Positions 25,301-32,740 of a stretch of DNA of 64,000 bases are shown here, piece by piece (within the stretch, counting starts at the first letter, position 1; every line of letters starts with the position of its first letter). This stretch comes from Pedobacter segetis (GTDB taxonomy: Bacteria > Bacteroidota > Bacteroidia > Sphingobacteriales > Sphingobacteriaceae). Under the pieces are notes generated by a model. It saw nothing but the letters and a program-made list of their open reading frames with translations. It was not told the DNA's origin and did not search any database. Location of the stretch: positions 44,400 through 108,399 of the forward strand of contig NZ_JAEHFY010000016.1 of NCBI RefSeq assembly GCF_016623585.1, written 5' to 3'. Position numbers and translations under genes: made by a program.

Positions 25301-25522
25301 ATGAACACCTTAACTTTAGATAAAATAAAGCAACTACCAGTTTCTAAACAGCAGGAAGTTGAAGACTTTGTTGATTTTTTGGTTAGTAAATACATAAATA
25401 CCGAGTTGGCTTCGGAATCTCTTGCAAAGAGGCGATTGAAGAGTATGGGACGCTTTAAAGGAAAAATATTTATATCGGAAGATTTTAACGAAACTCCTTC
25501 AGATTTTAAAGATTATATTTAA
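25301..25522 (+). CDS. DUF2281-family antitoxin-like protein
   Basis: The 73-residue protein opens NTLTLDKIKQLPVSKQQEVEDFVDFLVSKY, the DUF2281 pattern (LP...QQEV.DFV.FL..KY) seen in VapB-like antitoxins, followed by a flexible tail (MGRFKGKIFISEDFNETPSDFKDYI) that would wrap the toxin. The stop overlaps the PIN toxin ATG as TAATG. It should neutralise the toxin and probably repress the shared promoter. An upstream TTG would fall inside the promoter box and is rejected. Confidence 0.85.
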   Translation: MNTLTLDKIKQLPVSKQQEVEDFVDFLVSKYINTELASESLAKRRLKSMGRFKGKIFISEDFNETPSDFKDYI

Positions 25523-25905
25523 TGGCGTTATTGATTGATACCCAAGTTATAATTTGGTTAGAAAACAATCCAAACAAGTTCTCTAAGGAGACCAAAAGAA
25601 TTCTTTCAATTGAAGACGTTGTTTATTTTAGTCATGCTTCTATTTGGGAAATGTCAATTAAATTGAAAATAGGTAAGTTATTTCTTGATGAAAATCTAGA
25701 AAAATTCTTTTTAAATTTTCAAAATACTTACAAATTCCAACCATTACCAATTAAACAAAGCCATATCTATCAAACCGAACAATTGGATTTACATCATAAA
25801 GATCCTTTTGATAGACTAATAGTAGCGCAATCAATGATTGAAAATCTATCAATAGTGAGTAGCGATGTTATATTTGATAAATATATTGATAATAGAATTT
25901 GGTAA
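25522..25905 (+). CDS. PIN-domain toxin (VapC-like ribonuclease)
   Basis: The 127-residue protein is a full PIN domain. It shows the first acidic residue in LLIDTQVIIW (D6), the glutamate in SIWEMSIK, the aspartates in HHKDPFDRLIVAQS and a final SSD. These form the Mg-binding site of a ribonuclease that cleaves tRNA or rRNA in characterised VapC toxins; the target here is unknown. Together with the overlapping DUF2281 gene it forms an intact type II toxin-antitoxin module, in contrast to the decayed PIN remnant behind aroB. Confidence 0.9.
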   Translation: MALLIDTQVIIWLENNPNKFSKETKRILSIEDVVYFSHASIWEMSIKLKIGKLFLDENLEKFFLNFQNTYKFQPLPIKQSHIYQTEQLDLHHKDPFDRLIVAQSMIENLSIVSSDVIFDKYIDNRIW

Positions 25906-26150
25906 TTATTACGTTTGCTTAAAATGAACCGTCAGTAAGTTTACTAAAAATAAGAATCGCTATCTGTTCTCAAAATAAAGGTAAAAGTCGAGGTGTTAGA
26001 GTTATCACAAATCTGATAATATCAGATGAAACTGTTTGTCTGCTATCTATTTAAGATAAATCTGAAAAAACTAATTAACAGATAAAGAATTAGTTCAATT
26101 ATGATATTAGGTTAAAGAATGATAGATTTCATTTTTATTAGATTGAACTC

Positions 26151-26882
26151 ATGAAATTAACAATAATTGGCGCTGGAGATGCTTTTGGAAGCGGTGGGAA
26201 CTTTAATACTTGTTTTCACTTACAAGCAAATAAAATCAACTTATTGATAGATTGTGGGGCCACTTCTTTGGTTGGGTTAAAAAAGCAACACCTTGAGCCT
26301 GCTGATTTAGATTATATTTTGATCAGTCATTTGCATGGCGATCATTTTGGTGGATTACCTTTTATCATCCTCGATTTTACAAGAAAAAAAAGAACAAAAG
26401 CTTTAACAATTATTGGCCCGCCTAGCATCGAGGCTAAAACTCTTTTATTATTAGACGTACTCTATCCCGATTTAATCGATAAAATCGATAGAAATTTATT
26501 GGAATTTATAGAATTTGAATCGAACCAAAAGCAAGATCTTCATGATTTTAAACTACAAACTTTTGAGGTAATACATTCCCCTCCCTCCTTTCCAAATGCT
26601 TTAAAATTATTTATTGATGATAAAATCATCGCTTTTAGCGGAGATACAGAATGGACTAATAATTTAATCCCCTTGGCAGATGAAGCCGATTTATTGATCT
26701 GCGAATGTAATGGTTTTAAAACAATCGGAAAAGGTCATTTGAACTATCAAACCATAATTAAAAACCAGCATTTATTAAACGCTAAACAAATCATTTTAAA
26801 TCATTTGGGAGATGAAGCGTTAGAAAACCAAGATTTTTTTGAAATTCCAATTGCCAAAGAAGGTTTGGAAATCGATCTATAA
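26151..26882 (+). CDS. MBL-fold metallo-hydrolase (RNase Z/AtsA-like)
   Basis: The 243-residue protein has the metal-binding HLHGDH motif (H60, H62, D64, H65), a second metal aspartate in FSGDTEW and a late histidine segment (NHLGDEA). The opening MKLTIIGAGDAFGSGGNFNTCF is the RNase Z/ElaC/AtsA-like subgroup start (glycine-rich, with cysteine). A hydrolase for a phosphodiester or a sulfate/thioester compound is likely; length is shorter than full RNase Z and the exosite arm is not evident. Monocistronic between the toxin pair and the CrtA-like gene. Confidence 0.8.
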   Translation: MKLTIIGAGDAFGSGGNFNTCFHLQANKINLLIDCGATSLVGLKKQHLEPADLDYILISHLHGDHFGGLPFIILDFTRKKRTKALTIIGPPSIEAKTLLLLDVLYPDLIDKIDRNLLEFIEFESNQKQDLHDFKLQTFEVIHSPPSFPNALKLFIDDKIIAFSGDTEWTNNLIPLADEADLLICECNGFKTIGKGHLNYQTIIKNQHLLNAKQIILNHLGDEALENQDFFEIPIAKEGLEIDL

Positions 26883-26951
26883 ATCTATCCACAATTAGCT
26901 ATTTATCCACTTTAAGGCTGCTTTAAGTTAATTTATCGAAATTAGCATTTG

Positions 26952-27650
26952 ATGTTAGTTACGATAACTATTTTACGCTATCCTAAGAAATATATCCCTT
27001 TTGCTTTTTTGGCAATGGCAATCCATCGTTTACCTTTATTTTTTACCAAAAGATGTACCTTTTGGAAATTATTGGGCTGTGGAAAAAATGGCACATTTGA
27101 TATCCACCCCGATTATCAACAATGGGGCCTATTGGCCGTTTGGAATTCGGAGATGGATTTTCAAAACTTTAAGAACAAATCATTTATTTCTAGATGGTGG
27201 GCAGCCTTTTGTGAAGAGCAATATCATATCTTTTTAGAGCCCGCAGAATCGCATGGTAAATGGAGCGGGAAAGAACCTTTCGAAAATCCTAAAACAAAAT
27301 TACAGGAAGGAAAAGTCGGTATTTTAACAAGGGCAACCATCCGCCCAAGCAAGTTGAAGAATTTTTGGCGAAACGTACCGAAGGTTGCTGCAATAATGGG
27401 CAACTCTAAAGGCTTTATTACCTCCATAGGAATTGGGGAAGCCCCGCTTTTTATGCAAGCCACATTTTCTGTTTGGGATAACCTAGATGACGTTAAAAAA
27501 TTCGCCTATAAAGATCAAGAACACGCAGAAGTAATTAAGCTAACTAGACAAGAAAATTGGTATAGCGAAGAGCTTTTTGCCCGATTTAAAATACTAAAAA
27601 CAGAAGGCACTTTGAACGGGATTGACCCTGTTTTTGGTAATTTTTGGTAA
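26952..27650 (+). CDS. Spheroidene monooxygenase (CrtA)-like protein
   Basis: The 232-residue protein matches the CrtA-like family by pattern: LLGCGKNGTFDIHPDYQQWGLLAVW near 38-65, GKVGILTRATIRPSKLKNFWRNVP near 125-148, then SKGFITSIGIGEAPLFMQATFSVW and a C-terminal WYSEELFARFKI. Known CrtA oxygenates carotenoids in purple bacteria. No other carotenoid gene is present in this window, so the actual substrate is open; the family is also related to ABM-type dimeric alpha-beta-barrel monooxygenases. ATG preferred over the TTG directly before it. Confidence 0.7.
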   Translation: MLVTITILRYPKKYIPFAFLAMAIHRLPLFFTKRCTFWKLLGCGKNGTFDIHPDYQQWGLLAVWNSEMDFQNFKNKSFISRWWAAFCEEQYHIFLEPAESHGKWSGKEPFENPKTKLQEGKVGILTRATIRPSKLKNFWRNVPKVAAIMGNSKGFITSIGIGEAPLFMQATFSVWDNLDDVKKFAYKDQEHAEVIKLTRQENWYSEELFARFKILKTEGTLNGIDPVFGNFW

Positions 27651-27764
27651 ACGGTTTTCGGAAGTCGGTATTCAGTAAACGGTTTTCAGAAAATAAATTT
27701 CAGAAACGGAGTGCCAAAGTTTAGCTTCTTAAAAAATCATTTTAGATCATCAAAATAATAACAC

Positions 27765-28010
27765 ATGAGAATTGTAGCAGAACTCCCACATCCAGAATGT
27801 AAGATTACCATATTTTCTATGAATAATAAGTACATCGTAAAGTTTGAACAGGGAAATTTAGAGCAAACTTTTAAGCTTGCAGAAATAGATATTTTAAACG
27901 GCGTAAATGGCGTGTTTGAAATCTTGGATGAAACGTTTATTTCTAAAATAATAGAACGATTTGTGGTAATGAGAGCTGATTTTATTGAAGCCTATAATAG
28001 ATACAATTAA
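27765..28010 (+). CDS. Small conserved-looking hypothetical protein
   Basis: The 81-residue frame opens MRIVAELPHPECKITIFSMNNKYIVKFEQGNLEQTFKL (motif region 1-38) with alternating beta-strands, then two helices ending RADFIEAYNRYN. No signal peptide, membrane helix or catalytic motif. Codon use looks normal and I have a weak memory of similar Bacteroidetes proteins. Function unknown. Confidence 0.65.
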   Translation: MRIVAELPHPECKITIFSMNNKYIVKFEQGNLEQTFKLAEIDILNGVNGVFEILDETFISKIIERFVVMRADFIEAYNRYN

Positions 28011-28571
28011 AGCTTTATTTAAAATACATAATTAATTATATTACAGTTATTTATATTAAAAATAATATATTAACCAAATTATATTTTGCTATTTTAATTC
28101 TATTGAGCCTTATAGATTGCAATTTTATAAATAAACAATTAATATAAAATTTATAAAGTATTAACTAATAGATAGTTATTATTATTATCCAAATTATATT
28201 TTGCTAGTTAAAAATGTAAAATATATGATTGTTTGCAGCTAATTTGTACGACTTTTGATTTTGGGACATCAGAGATTTTTTGGCCCATTGAAATGGTTGA
28301 TCGCAATATAAAACAACACCAGAATTGAACAATAAAATCAAGTTTTTTAGAACAAAACATCTTCTACCCTTTCTCCCAGATAGTATGATTTATGAGGTCT
28401 TACTGCTCTCAAAAAGTTTCAAAAAAACTGTTTATTGCTTAAACCGCATTTGCACTAAAGATGCAATCTGAAAAAGTTGAAGACTTGGTTCTTTTTTCTT
28501 TTAAAGTCGTTTTATCAATTAAGCGATAAACCTAATTTTAAGAAAATTTTAAGAATAAAAATCAATCCCAA
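28011..28571. other. Very AT-rich 561-base intergenic region with an 18-base direct repeat
   Basis: No coding frame. CCAAATTATATTTTGCTA occurs twice, at 28074-28091 and 28189-28206, 115 bases apart, separated by A/T-only sequence. The second half (28260-28560) has a few GC-richer words but no frame, hairpin or tRNA I can support. Confidence 0.55.
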
Positions 28572-29171
28572 ATGAACATTTATCTTATAAGACACACCTC
28601 CGTTTATAATCCAAATAAATTATGCTACGGACAATCTGAGATGCCGCTAGAAGAAAATTTTACTGTAGATTTTGATTGGATAAAAGATCATTTGAATTTT
28701 ACAACAGGCAAATACTATTCTAGCCCTTTACGTAGATGCACCAAATTAGCCGCTTATTTAAGCGATGATGCTTTTGATACCGATGAAAGATTATCAGAAC
28801 TAAATTTTGGGGATTGGGAAATGAAACCCTGGCTAAACATCAACCAAAAAGATATTAAGGCATGGGAAGATGATTTTATAAACTATCGGGTAAAAAAAGG
28901 TGAGCGTTTTATTGATCTTTATGATCGTAGCATCCAATTTATTGAAGAAATGTATCTTTCAAAAGAAGAAAATATTGTGGTAGTTTGCCATTCTGCGATA
29001 ATCCGTTCTATCATCTCTTATATTTTGGATTTCCCCTTAGAGAAAGTTTTCAATCTAAAAATAGATTATAGCTCTATTTCAAAAATCGCTTATGATCCCA
29101 ATTTAGAAATAAACAGCATCGAATTTCTTAACTTTTCTCCCGATAATTTCAAAATAACATCAAAAGATTAG
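28572..29171 (+). CDS. Histidine phosphatase (alpha-ribazole phosphatase CobC-like)
   Basis: The 199-residue protein begins MNIYLIRHTSV with the catalytic RHT, followed by YSSPLRRCTKLA (phosphate-binding arginine), LSELNFGDWEMKPW (acidic residue region) and VVCHSAIIRSI with the second catalytic histidine. This is the histidine phosphatase superfamily, and the NFGDWE region resembles alpha-ribazole phosphatase of cobalamin assembly. No other cobalamin gene lies in the window, so substrate is uncertain. Followed by sucC. Confidence 0.8.
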   Translation: MNIYLIRHTSVYNPNKLCYGQSEMPLEENFTVDFDWIKDHLNFTTGKYYSSPLRRCTKLAAYLSDDAFDTDERLSELNFGDWEMKPWLNINQKDIKAWEDDFINYRVKKGERFIDLYDRSIQFIEEMYLSKEENIVVVCHSAIIRSIISYILDFPLEKVFNLKIDYSSISKIAYDPNLEINSIEFLNFSPDNFKITSKD

Positions 29172-29260
29172 TCATTTGGCGATCAAATAGATAATTAAAT
29201 CTGTTTTAGGTTTTATTTATAGGATGGTATTTGTAATTTCACGTCAAATTTTTTCAGAAG

Positions 29261-30451
29261 ATGAACATTCACGAATATCAAGGTAAACAAATTCTTAAAA
29301 GTTTTGGCGTACGCATACAAGAAGGTATAGTTGCCGATACTCCAGAACAAGCTGTAGAAGCTGCAAAAAAACTCAAGGAAGATTATAATTCTGATTGGGT
29401 GGTGATAAAGGCACAAATCCATGCTGGTGGGCGTGGCAAGGGCGGCGGTGTAAAACTTGCTAAAAATTTAGAAGAAGTTAAACAAAGAGCTACCGATATT
29501 ATTGGTATGCAATTGGTTACCCCCCAAACTGGCCCCGAAGGAAAAAAAGTGAATAAAGTTTTGGTTGCACAAGATGTTTATTATCCGGGTAATTCTGACA
29601 CTAAAGAATTTTATGTTTCCGTTTTATTAAACCGTTCTACCGGGAAAAATATCATCATGTATTCTACAGAAGGTGGGATGGATATTGAAGAGGTTGCAGA
29701 ACATACCCCACATTTGATCTTTAAGGAAGAAATTGATCCTAAAGTTGGTTTACAAGGTTTCCAAACCCGTAAAATAGCTTTTAATTTAGGTTTATCTGGT
29801 GCCGCTTTTAAAGACATGACTAAATTTATTGCTGCGCTTTATAAGGCTTACGAAGCAACAGATTCTTCCATGTTTGAGATTAACCCGGTATTAAAAACAT
29901 CTGATGATAAAATTTTAGCTGTTGATGCCAAGGTAAATTTAGATGATAACGCTTTATTTCGCCACCCTGATTATGCAGCCATGCGTGACACAACAGAAGA
30001 AGACCCAACCGAAGTAGAAGCATCTGCAAGTAACCTCAATTATGTTAAGCTTGATGGAAACGTAGGATGTATGGTTAACGGAGCAGGTTTGGCAATGGCA
30101 ACTATGGATATTATAAAGATTGCCGGAGGCGAGCCTGCAAACTTTTTAGATGTAGGCGGAACCGCTAATGCAACAACCGTTAAAGCCGCTTTCCAAATTA
30201 TATTGAAAGATCCTAAAGTTGAAGCTATATTAATCAACATTTTTGGGGGAATTGTACGTTGCGACAGGGTTGCACAAGGCGTAATTGATGCCTACACAGA
30301 AATGGGAAATATTAAAGTTCCTATTATTGTGCGTTTACAAGGCACAAACGCTGTTGAAGCAAAAAAACTGATTGACGAGTCTGGCTTAAAAGTATTCTCT
30401 GCAATCTTATTGAAAGAAGCCGCTGATCTGGTTTCGGAAGTATTGGCTTAA
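29261..30451 (+). CDS. sucC: Succinyl-CoA synthetase beta subunit
   Basis: The 396-residue protein has the family start MNIHEYQGKQILKSFGV, an ATP-grasp domain (KAQIHAGGRGKGGGVKLA) and a C-terminal CoA-ligase domain (NFLDVGGTAN, INIFGGIVRCDRVAQG, PIIVRLQGTN). It is the nucleotide-binding subunit that, with SucD, makes ATP or GTP from succinyl-CoA in the TCA cycle. sucD is not adjacent, as the gene ends in its own terminator. Confidence 0.96.
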   Translation: MNIHEYQGKQILKSFGVRIQEGIVADTPEQAVEAAKKLKEDYNSDWVVIKAQIHAGGRGKGGGVKLAKNLEEVKQRATDIIGMQLVTPQTGPEGKKVNKVLVAQDVYYPGNSDTKEFYVSVLLNRSTGKNIIMYSTEGGMDIEEVAEHTPHLIFKEEIDPKVGLQGFQTRKIAFNLGLSGAAFKDMTKFIAALYKAYEATDSSMFEINPVLKTSDDKILAVDAKVNLDDNALFRHPDYAAMRDTTEEDPTEVEASASNLNYVKLDGNVGCMVNGAGLAMATMDIIKIAGGEPANFLDVGGTANATTVKAAFQIILKDPKVEAILINIFGGIVRCDRVAQGVIDAYTEMGNIKVPIIVRLQGTNAVEAKKLIDESGLKVFSAILLKEAADLVSEVLA

Positions 30452-30480
30452 ATAAAAAATAAAGCTTAAAGCTTAAAGCA

Positions 30481-30515
30481 AAAAAAATCCAGATTTTTCA
30501 ATCTGGATTTTTTTT
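30481..30515 (+). terminator. Rho-independent terminator after sucC (probably bidirectional)
   Basis: AAAAATCCAGATT pairs with AATCTGGATTTTT around a 4-base loop, with T-run on the plus strand and A-run mirrored on the other side. It would stop sucC and the converging LTxxQ gene. Confidence 0.85.
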
Positions 30516-30529
30516 GGGATTTTAAAATA

Positions 30530-30997
30530 TTATCCTTCTGTTTTAGGAGCACCCTTGTGACCACCTTCATGACCTTTATGTCCCATTTTACCTTTCATTT
30601 TTCCAAATTGTTCTTTTTGTTCTGGGGTTAAAGTAGCTTTAAAAGCTTCGTTGTTCTTTTTAGCAGATTCCATATTAGCTTTTCTCATGCTCTTTTGCTC
30701 TGGAGTTAAGGTGGCGTTTAATTTATCCATTCTTTCTTTTCCTTTCAAAGATTTATCGTTCATGATCGCTTTTTGATCTGCTGTTAGCGAAGATTCAAAT
30801 TTTTCTCTGTTTGCTTTCTCGCTCTCGCGGTTAGATTTCATTTGGGCCTTTTGAGCATCGGTCAAATTTAATTGAGCCTTTTTATGATGCTCTTGTGTGG
30901 ATGGTTCTGTTGGGGTTGTAGTTTGTGCAACAGACGTTAATGCTAAACCTAAAACTAATGCGGTGGATAATGTTAATCCTTTTACTAAATTTTTCAT
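30530..30997 (-). CDS. Periplasmic LTxxQ-type (Spy/CpxP-like) protein
   Basis: The 155-residue protein has a signal peptide ending TSVAQ and is helical, Lys/Glu-rich, with repeated LTxxQ-like motifs: LTDAQKAQM, LTADQKAIM, LTPEQKSM and LTPEQKEQF. These repeats mark Spy/CpxP-like periplasmic stress chaperones. The C-terminus is Gly/His/Lys-rich (GKMGHKGHEGGHKG), which could bind metal. Likely envelope stress or metal response; no adjacent sensor gene is seen. Confidence 0.75.
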   Translation of the reverse strand: MKNLVKGLTLSTALVLGLALTSVAQTTTPTEPSTQEHHKKAQLNLTDAQKAQMKSNRESEKANREKFESSLTADQKAIMNDKSLKGKERMDKLNATLTPEQKSMRKANMESAKKNNEAFKATLTPEQKEQFGKMKGKMGHKGHEGGHKGAPKTEG

Positions 30998-31188
30998 ATT
31001 CTAATTTTAATTTAATGTTTGTATTTGTTGTTAGGATTTCAATTGAAACAAAAGGTTTAACATTGTTTTATCTAACGATACATCTTTAACATAAATTAAC
31101 GTTTTACTAAAACATGATTTATCGTTATATTATGAATTAGATTTATATTAAAGAGTTTAACTTGCGAAATATCCTTAAAACCAAAAAA

Positions 31189-31782
31189 ATGATCTATAAC
31201 GATTTAATTAAACAAGTAGCTTTTATAAAAGAGATCGATAAGCTAAAATACATTGTACGCAAAACTAAATTATTCAATAGCGACAGAAATGAAAACGATG
31301 CAGAACATAGTTGGCACCTAGCTATGATGTCAATTGTGCTTGCCTCGCATTCTGATAAGCCCATAGACGTTCTTAAAGTGTTAAAAATGGTATTGATACA
31401 TGATATAGTAGAAATTGATGCGGGCGATACCTTTATTTATGATACTACCAAGAGCCATACCAATACAGAAGAAGAACTTATTGCTGCCAAAAGAATTTTT
31501 GGGCTATTGCCAGCATCCCAGGCAGAAGAGTTTATTGAAATTTGGAAAGAGTTTGAAGATGGCATAACAAATGAAGCCAAGTTTGCAAGATCTATGGATC
31601 GGTTAGAACCATTGCTACAGAACACTTCAAATAACGGAGGAACCTGGGCAGAGTTTAATGTACCCTACCAAAAGGTTTACGATAAAAAAAAGGTGATAAA
31701 AAATGGTTCATCGGTTATCTGGGCTTATGCAGAAAATTTAATTAATGAAAGCGTAGAAAAAGGCATCCTTAAAAAAGAGTAA
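31189..31782 (+). CDS. HD-domain phosphohydrolase (YfbR/5'-nucleotidase-like)
   Basis: The 197-residue protein has the metal-binding residues of the HD superfamily: H40 in DAEHSWHLAMM, the HD doublet in LIHDIVEIDAGD (71-72) and a late D in SMDRLEPLLQN. This subgroup (HD_3, YfbR-like) contains deoxynucleoside 5'-monophosphatases. An ATG is used; a TTG nine codons upstream is possible. It is the last intact gene before the tmRNA fragment and ends about 140 bases before a terminator. Confidence 0.85.
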   Translation: MIYNDLIKQVAFIKEIDKLKYIVRKTKLFNSDRNENDAEHSWHLAMMSIVLASHSDKPIDVLKVLKMVLIHDIVEIDAGDTFIYDTTKSHTNTEEELIAAKRIFGLLPASQAEEFIEIWKEFEDGITNEAKFARSMDRLEPLLQNTSNNGGTWAEFNVPYQKVYDKKKVIKNGSSVIWAYAENLINESVEKGILKKE

Positions 31783-31919
31783 AAAATAATAAGCTATAAA
31801 GCCTTTTAACCTGTTAAAATTGAGGTTTATCATTTAGGGTTTGAATTAAATCAAAATAATTTCATTTTCATCATCGCCTTAGCTCATAGAAAAGATGCTG
31901 GTAAAAATTCTTAAAAACC

Positions 31920-31961
31920 AACAAGCCCTTGTAAAATACTGATTTACAAGGGCTTGTTTTT
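31920..31961. terminator. Strong bidirectional terminator between the HD gene and the tmRNA fragment
   Basis: AACAAGCCCTTGTAAA (31920-31935) pairs perfectly with TTTACAAGGGCTTGTT (31943-31958): 16-bp stem, 7-base loop, then a short T-run on the plus strand. It lies immediately 3' of the tmRNA end on the minus strand and about 140 bases after the HD gene. Confidence 0.85.
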
Positions 31962-31966
31962 GTTGA

Positions 31967-32085
31967 TGTGGACCCGGAGGGATTCGAACCCTCGTCCAAA
32001 CATGGGACCAGTTGCGCTTTCTACATGCTTACTTTATGTTTGATTTTCGAGAGCAACTTAGCCATAAACATCCTGGTTACCCCTT
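31967..32085 (-). ncRNA. ssrA: tmRNA (ssrA) 3' fragment
   Basis: On the minus strand the sequence reads GCATGTAGAAAGC...CATGTTTGGACGAGGG TTCGAAT CCCTCCGGGTCCACA, the 3' end of Bacteroidetes tmRNAs: T-arm (GAGGG-TTCGAAT-CCCTC), acceptor 3' strand CGGGTCC, terminal ACA. Upstream, GTTTATGG...CTCTCGAAAATC...CATAAA matches the last pseudoknot (PK4) region. The 5' half is absent: no partner GGACCCG acceptor strand, no TTCGAC D-loop and no tag frame ending in YALAA is found within 600 bases. Instead a transposase remnant begins at about 32100. So this is a partial copy; the left end near 32085 is approximate. It is either a broken gene or an attachment-site copy left by an integrated element. Confidence 0.8.
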
Positions 32086-32375
32086 AGTTCTGAATTGTCC
32101 CTTTTAGTGCGGCAGATTTAATTTTCGATAATTTTCATAATGGTTGGGGTAATTTCTTCTCTAATTCTCAATTCTTTATTATTGATTTGGTTGAGCATTC
32201 TGGCATCAGCGACCTTTTTTTCTCTCTGTTCTGAACTTCTTTATCAATATACCGGTCTCTAGTTCTATGTGTGTGGACACCCGCAAGAGCTATGATGCAG
32301 ACCAGTAGGTGTAAGTTTGATAGGTTCTTCTTTATAGTGGAATATCGGTCTTAGTCTGTTAGTGCCGACTTAAAT
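32086..32375 (-). pseudogene. Frameshifted C-terminal remnant of a DDE transposase
   Basis: Reading leftward across several frames gives KSALTD, LRPIFHYKEEPIKL, LLVCIIALA, ELETGILIKKF, ADARMLNQINNKELRIREEI, TPTIMKIIE and KLNLPH-stop (TAA ending at 32104). In order these match the C-terminal part of IS1634/IS4-like transposases (RPIFHYKEE...HI..C..AL...E...G.SI.K). At least four frameshifts or deletions make it non-functional. No intact inverted repeats are obvious; the IS end probably lies between 32080 and 32104, next to the tmRNA fragment. Confidence 0.7.
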
Positions 32376-32740
32376 TATTGCGACGGGGGCAAGTCAGGAA
32401 AATAAAAATCCAAACTTATTTGGTATAAAATATGTTTCTGTTAAGCTGATATTCTATTTTCAGATTTAAGTAGGTAAACCTGACGACGCCTGACAATATT
32501 ACCGCATTTTCGGTATCGAAAATCTATTTTACTAGGATTCTGAACCAATTTTTTATATCTGCTTCAAGAACTTTATAACGGTATTTTGTTTTGCAAACAG
32601 GCTGTGCCGTCAATCTGAAAATTGTATTCCCTTTATGCTTTTGTTTTTTTTCCACATATCAAAAGTTTTGTTTTGCGATTTAAAGAAGAATCTATTCTCT
32701 CTTTTCAAAAAACCAATGCGCTTCCAAGGTTGTTCAATTA
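32376..32740. other. Intergenic stretch between transposase remnant and GH27 gene
   Basis: Some further transposase-derived sequence may be present at the left side (32376-32420), but no frame can be followed. TTTTCGGTATCGAAAATC forms an imperfect palindrome near 32508-32528. The rest is AT-rich with nothing supported. Confidence 0.4.

Noticed and set aside
28011..28571. Cobalamin riboswitch in front of the CobC-like phosphatase
   Set aside because: No B12-box-like GCCACTG word or suitable GC-rich fold is seen in this AT-rich leader.
31967..32045. tRNA gene on the minus strand
   Set aside because: The T-arm and acceptor strand look like a tRNA, but no D-arm, anticodon arm or GGACCCG 5' strand lies within 90 bases. 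The upstream GCATGTAGAAAGC...CATGTTTGGACGAGG is the tmRNA 3' pattern.
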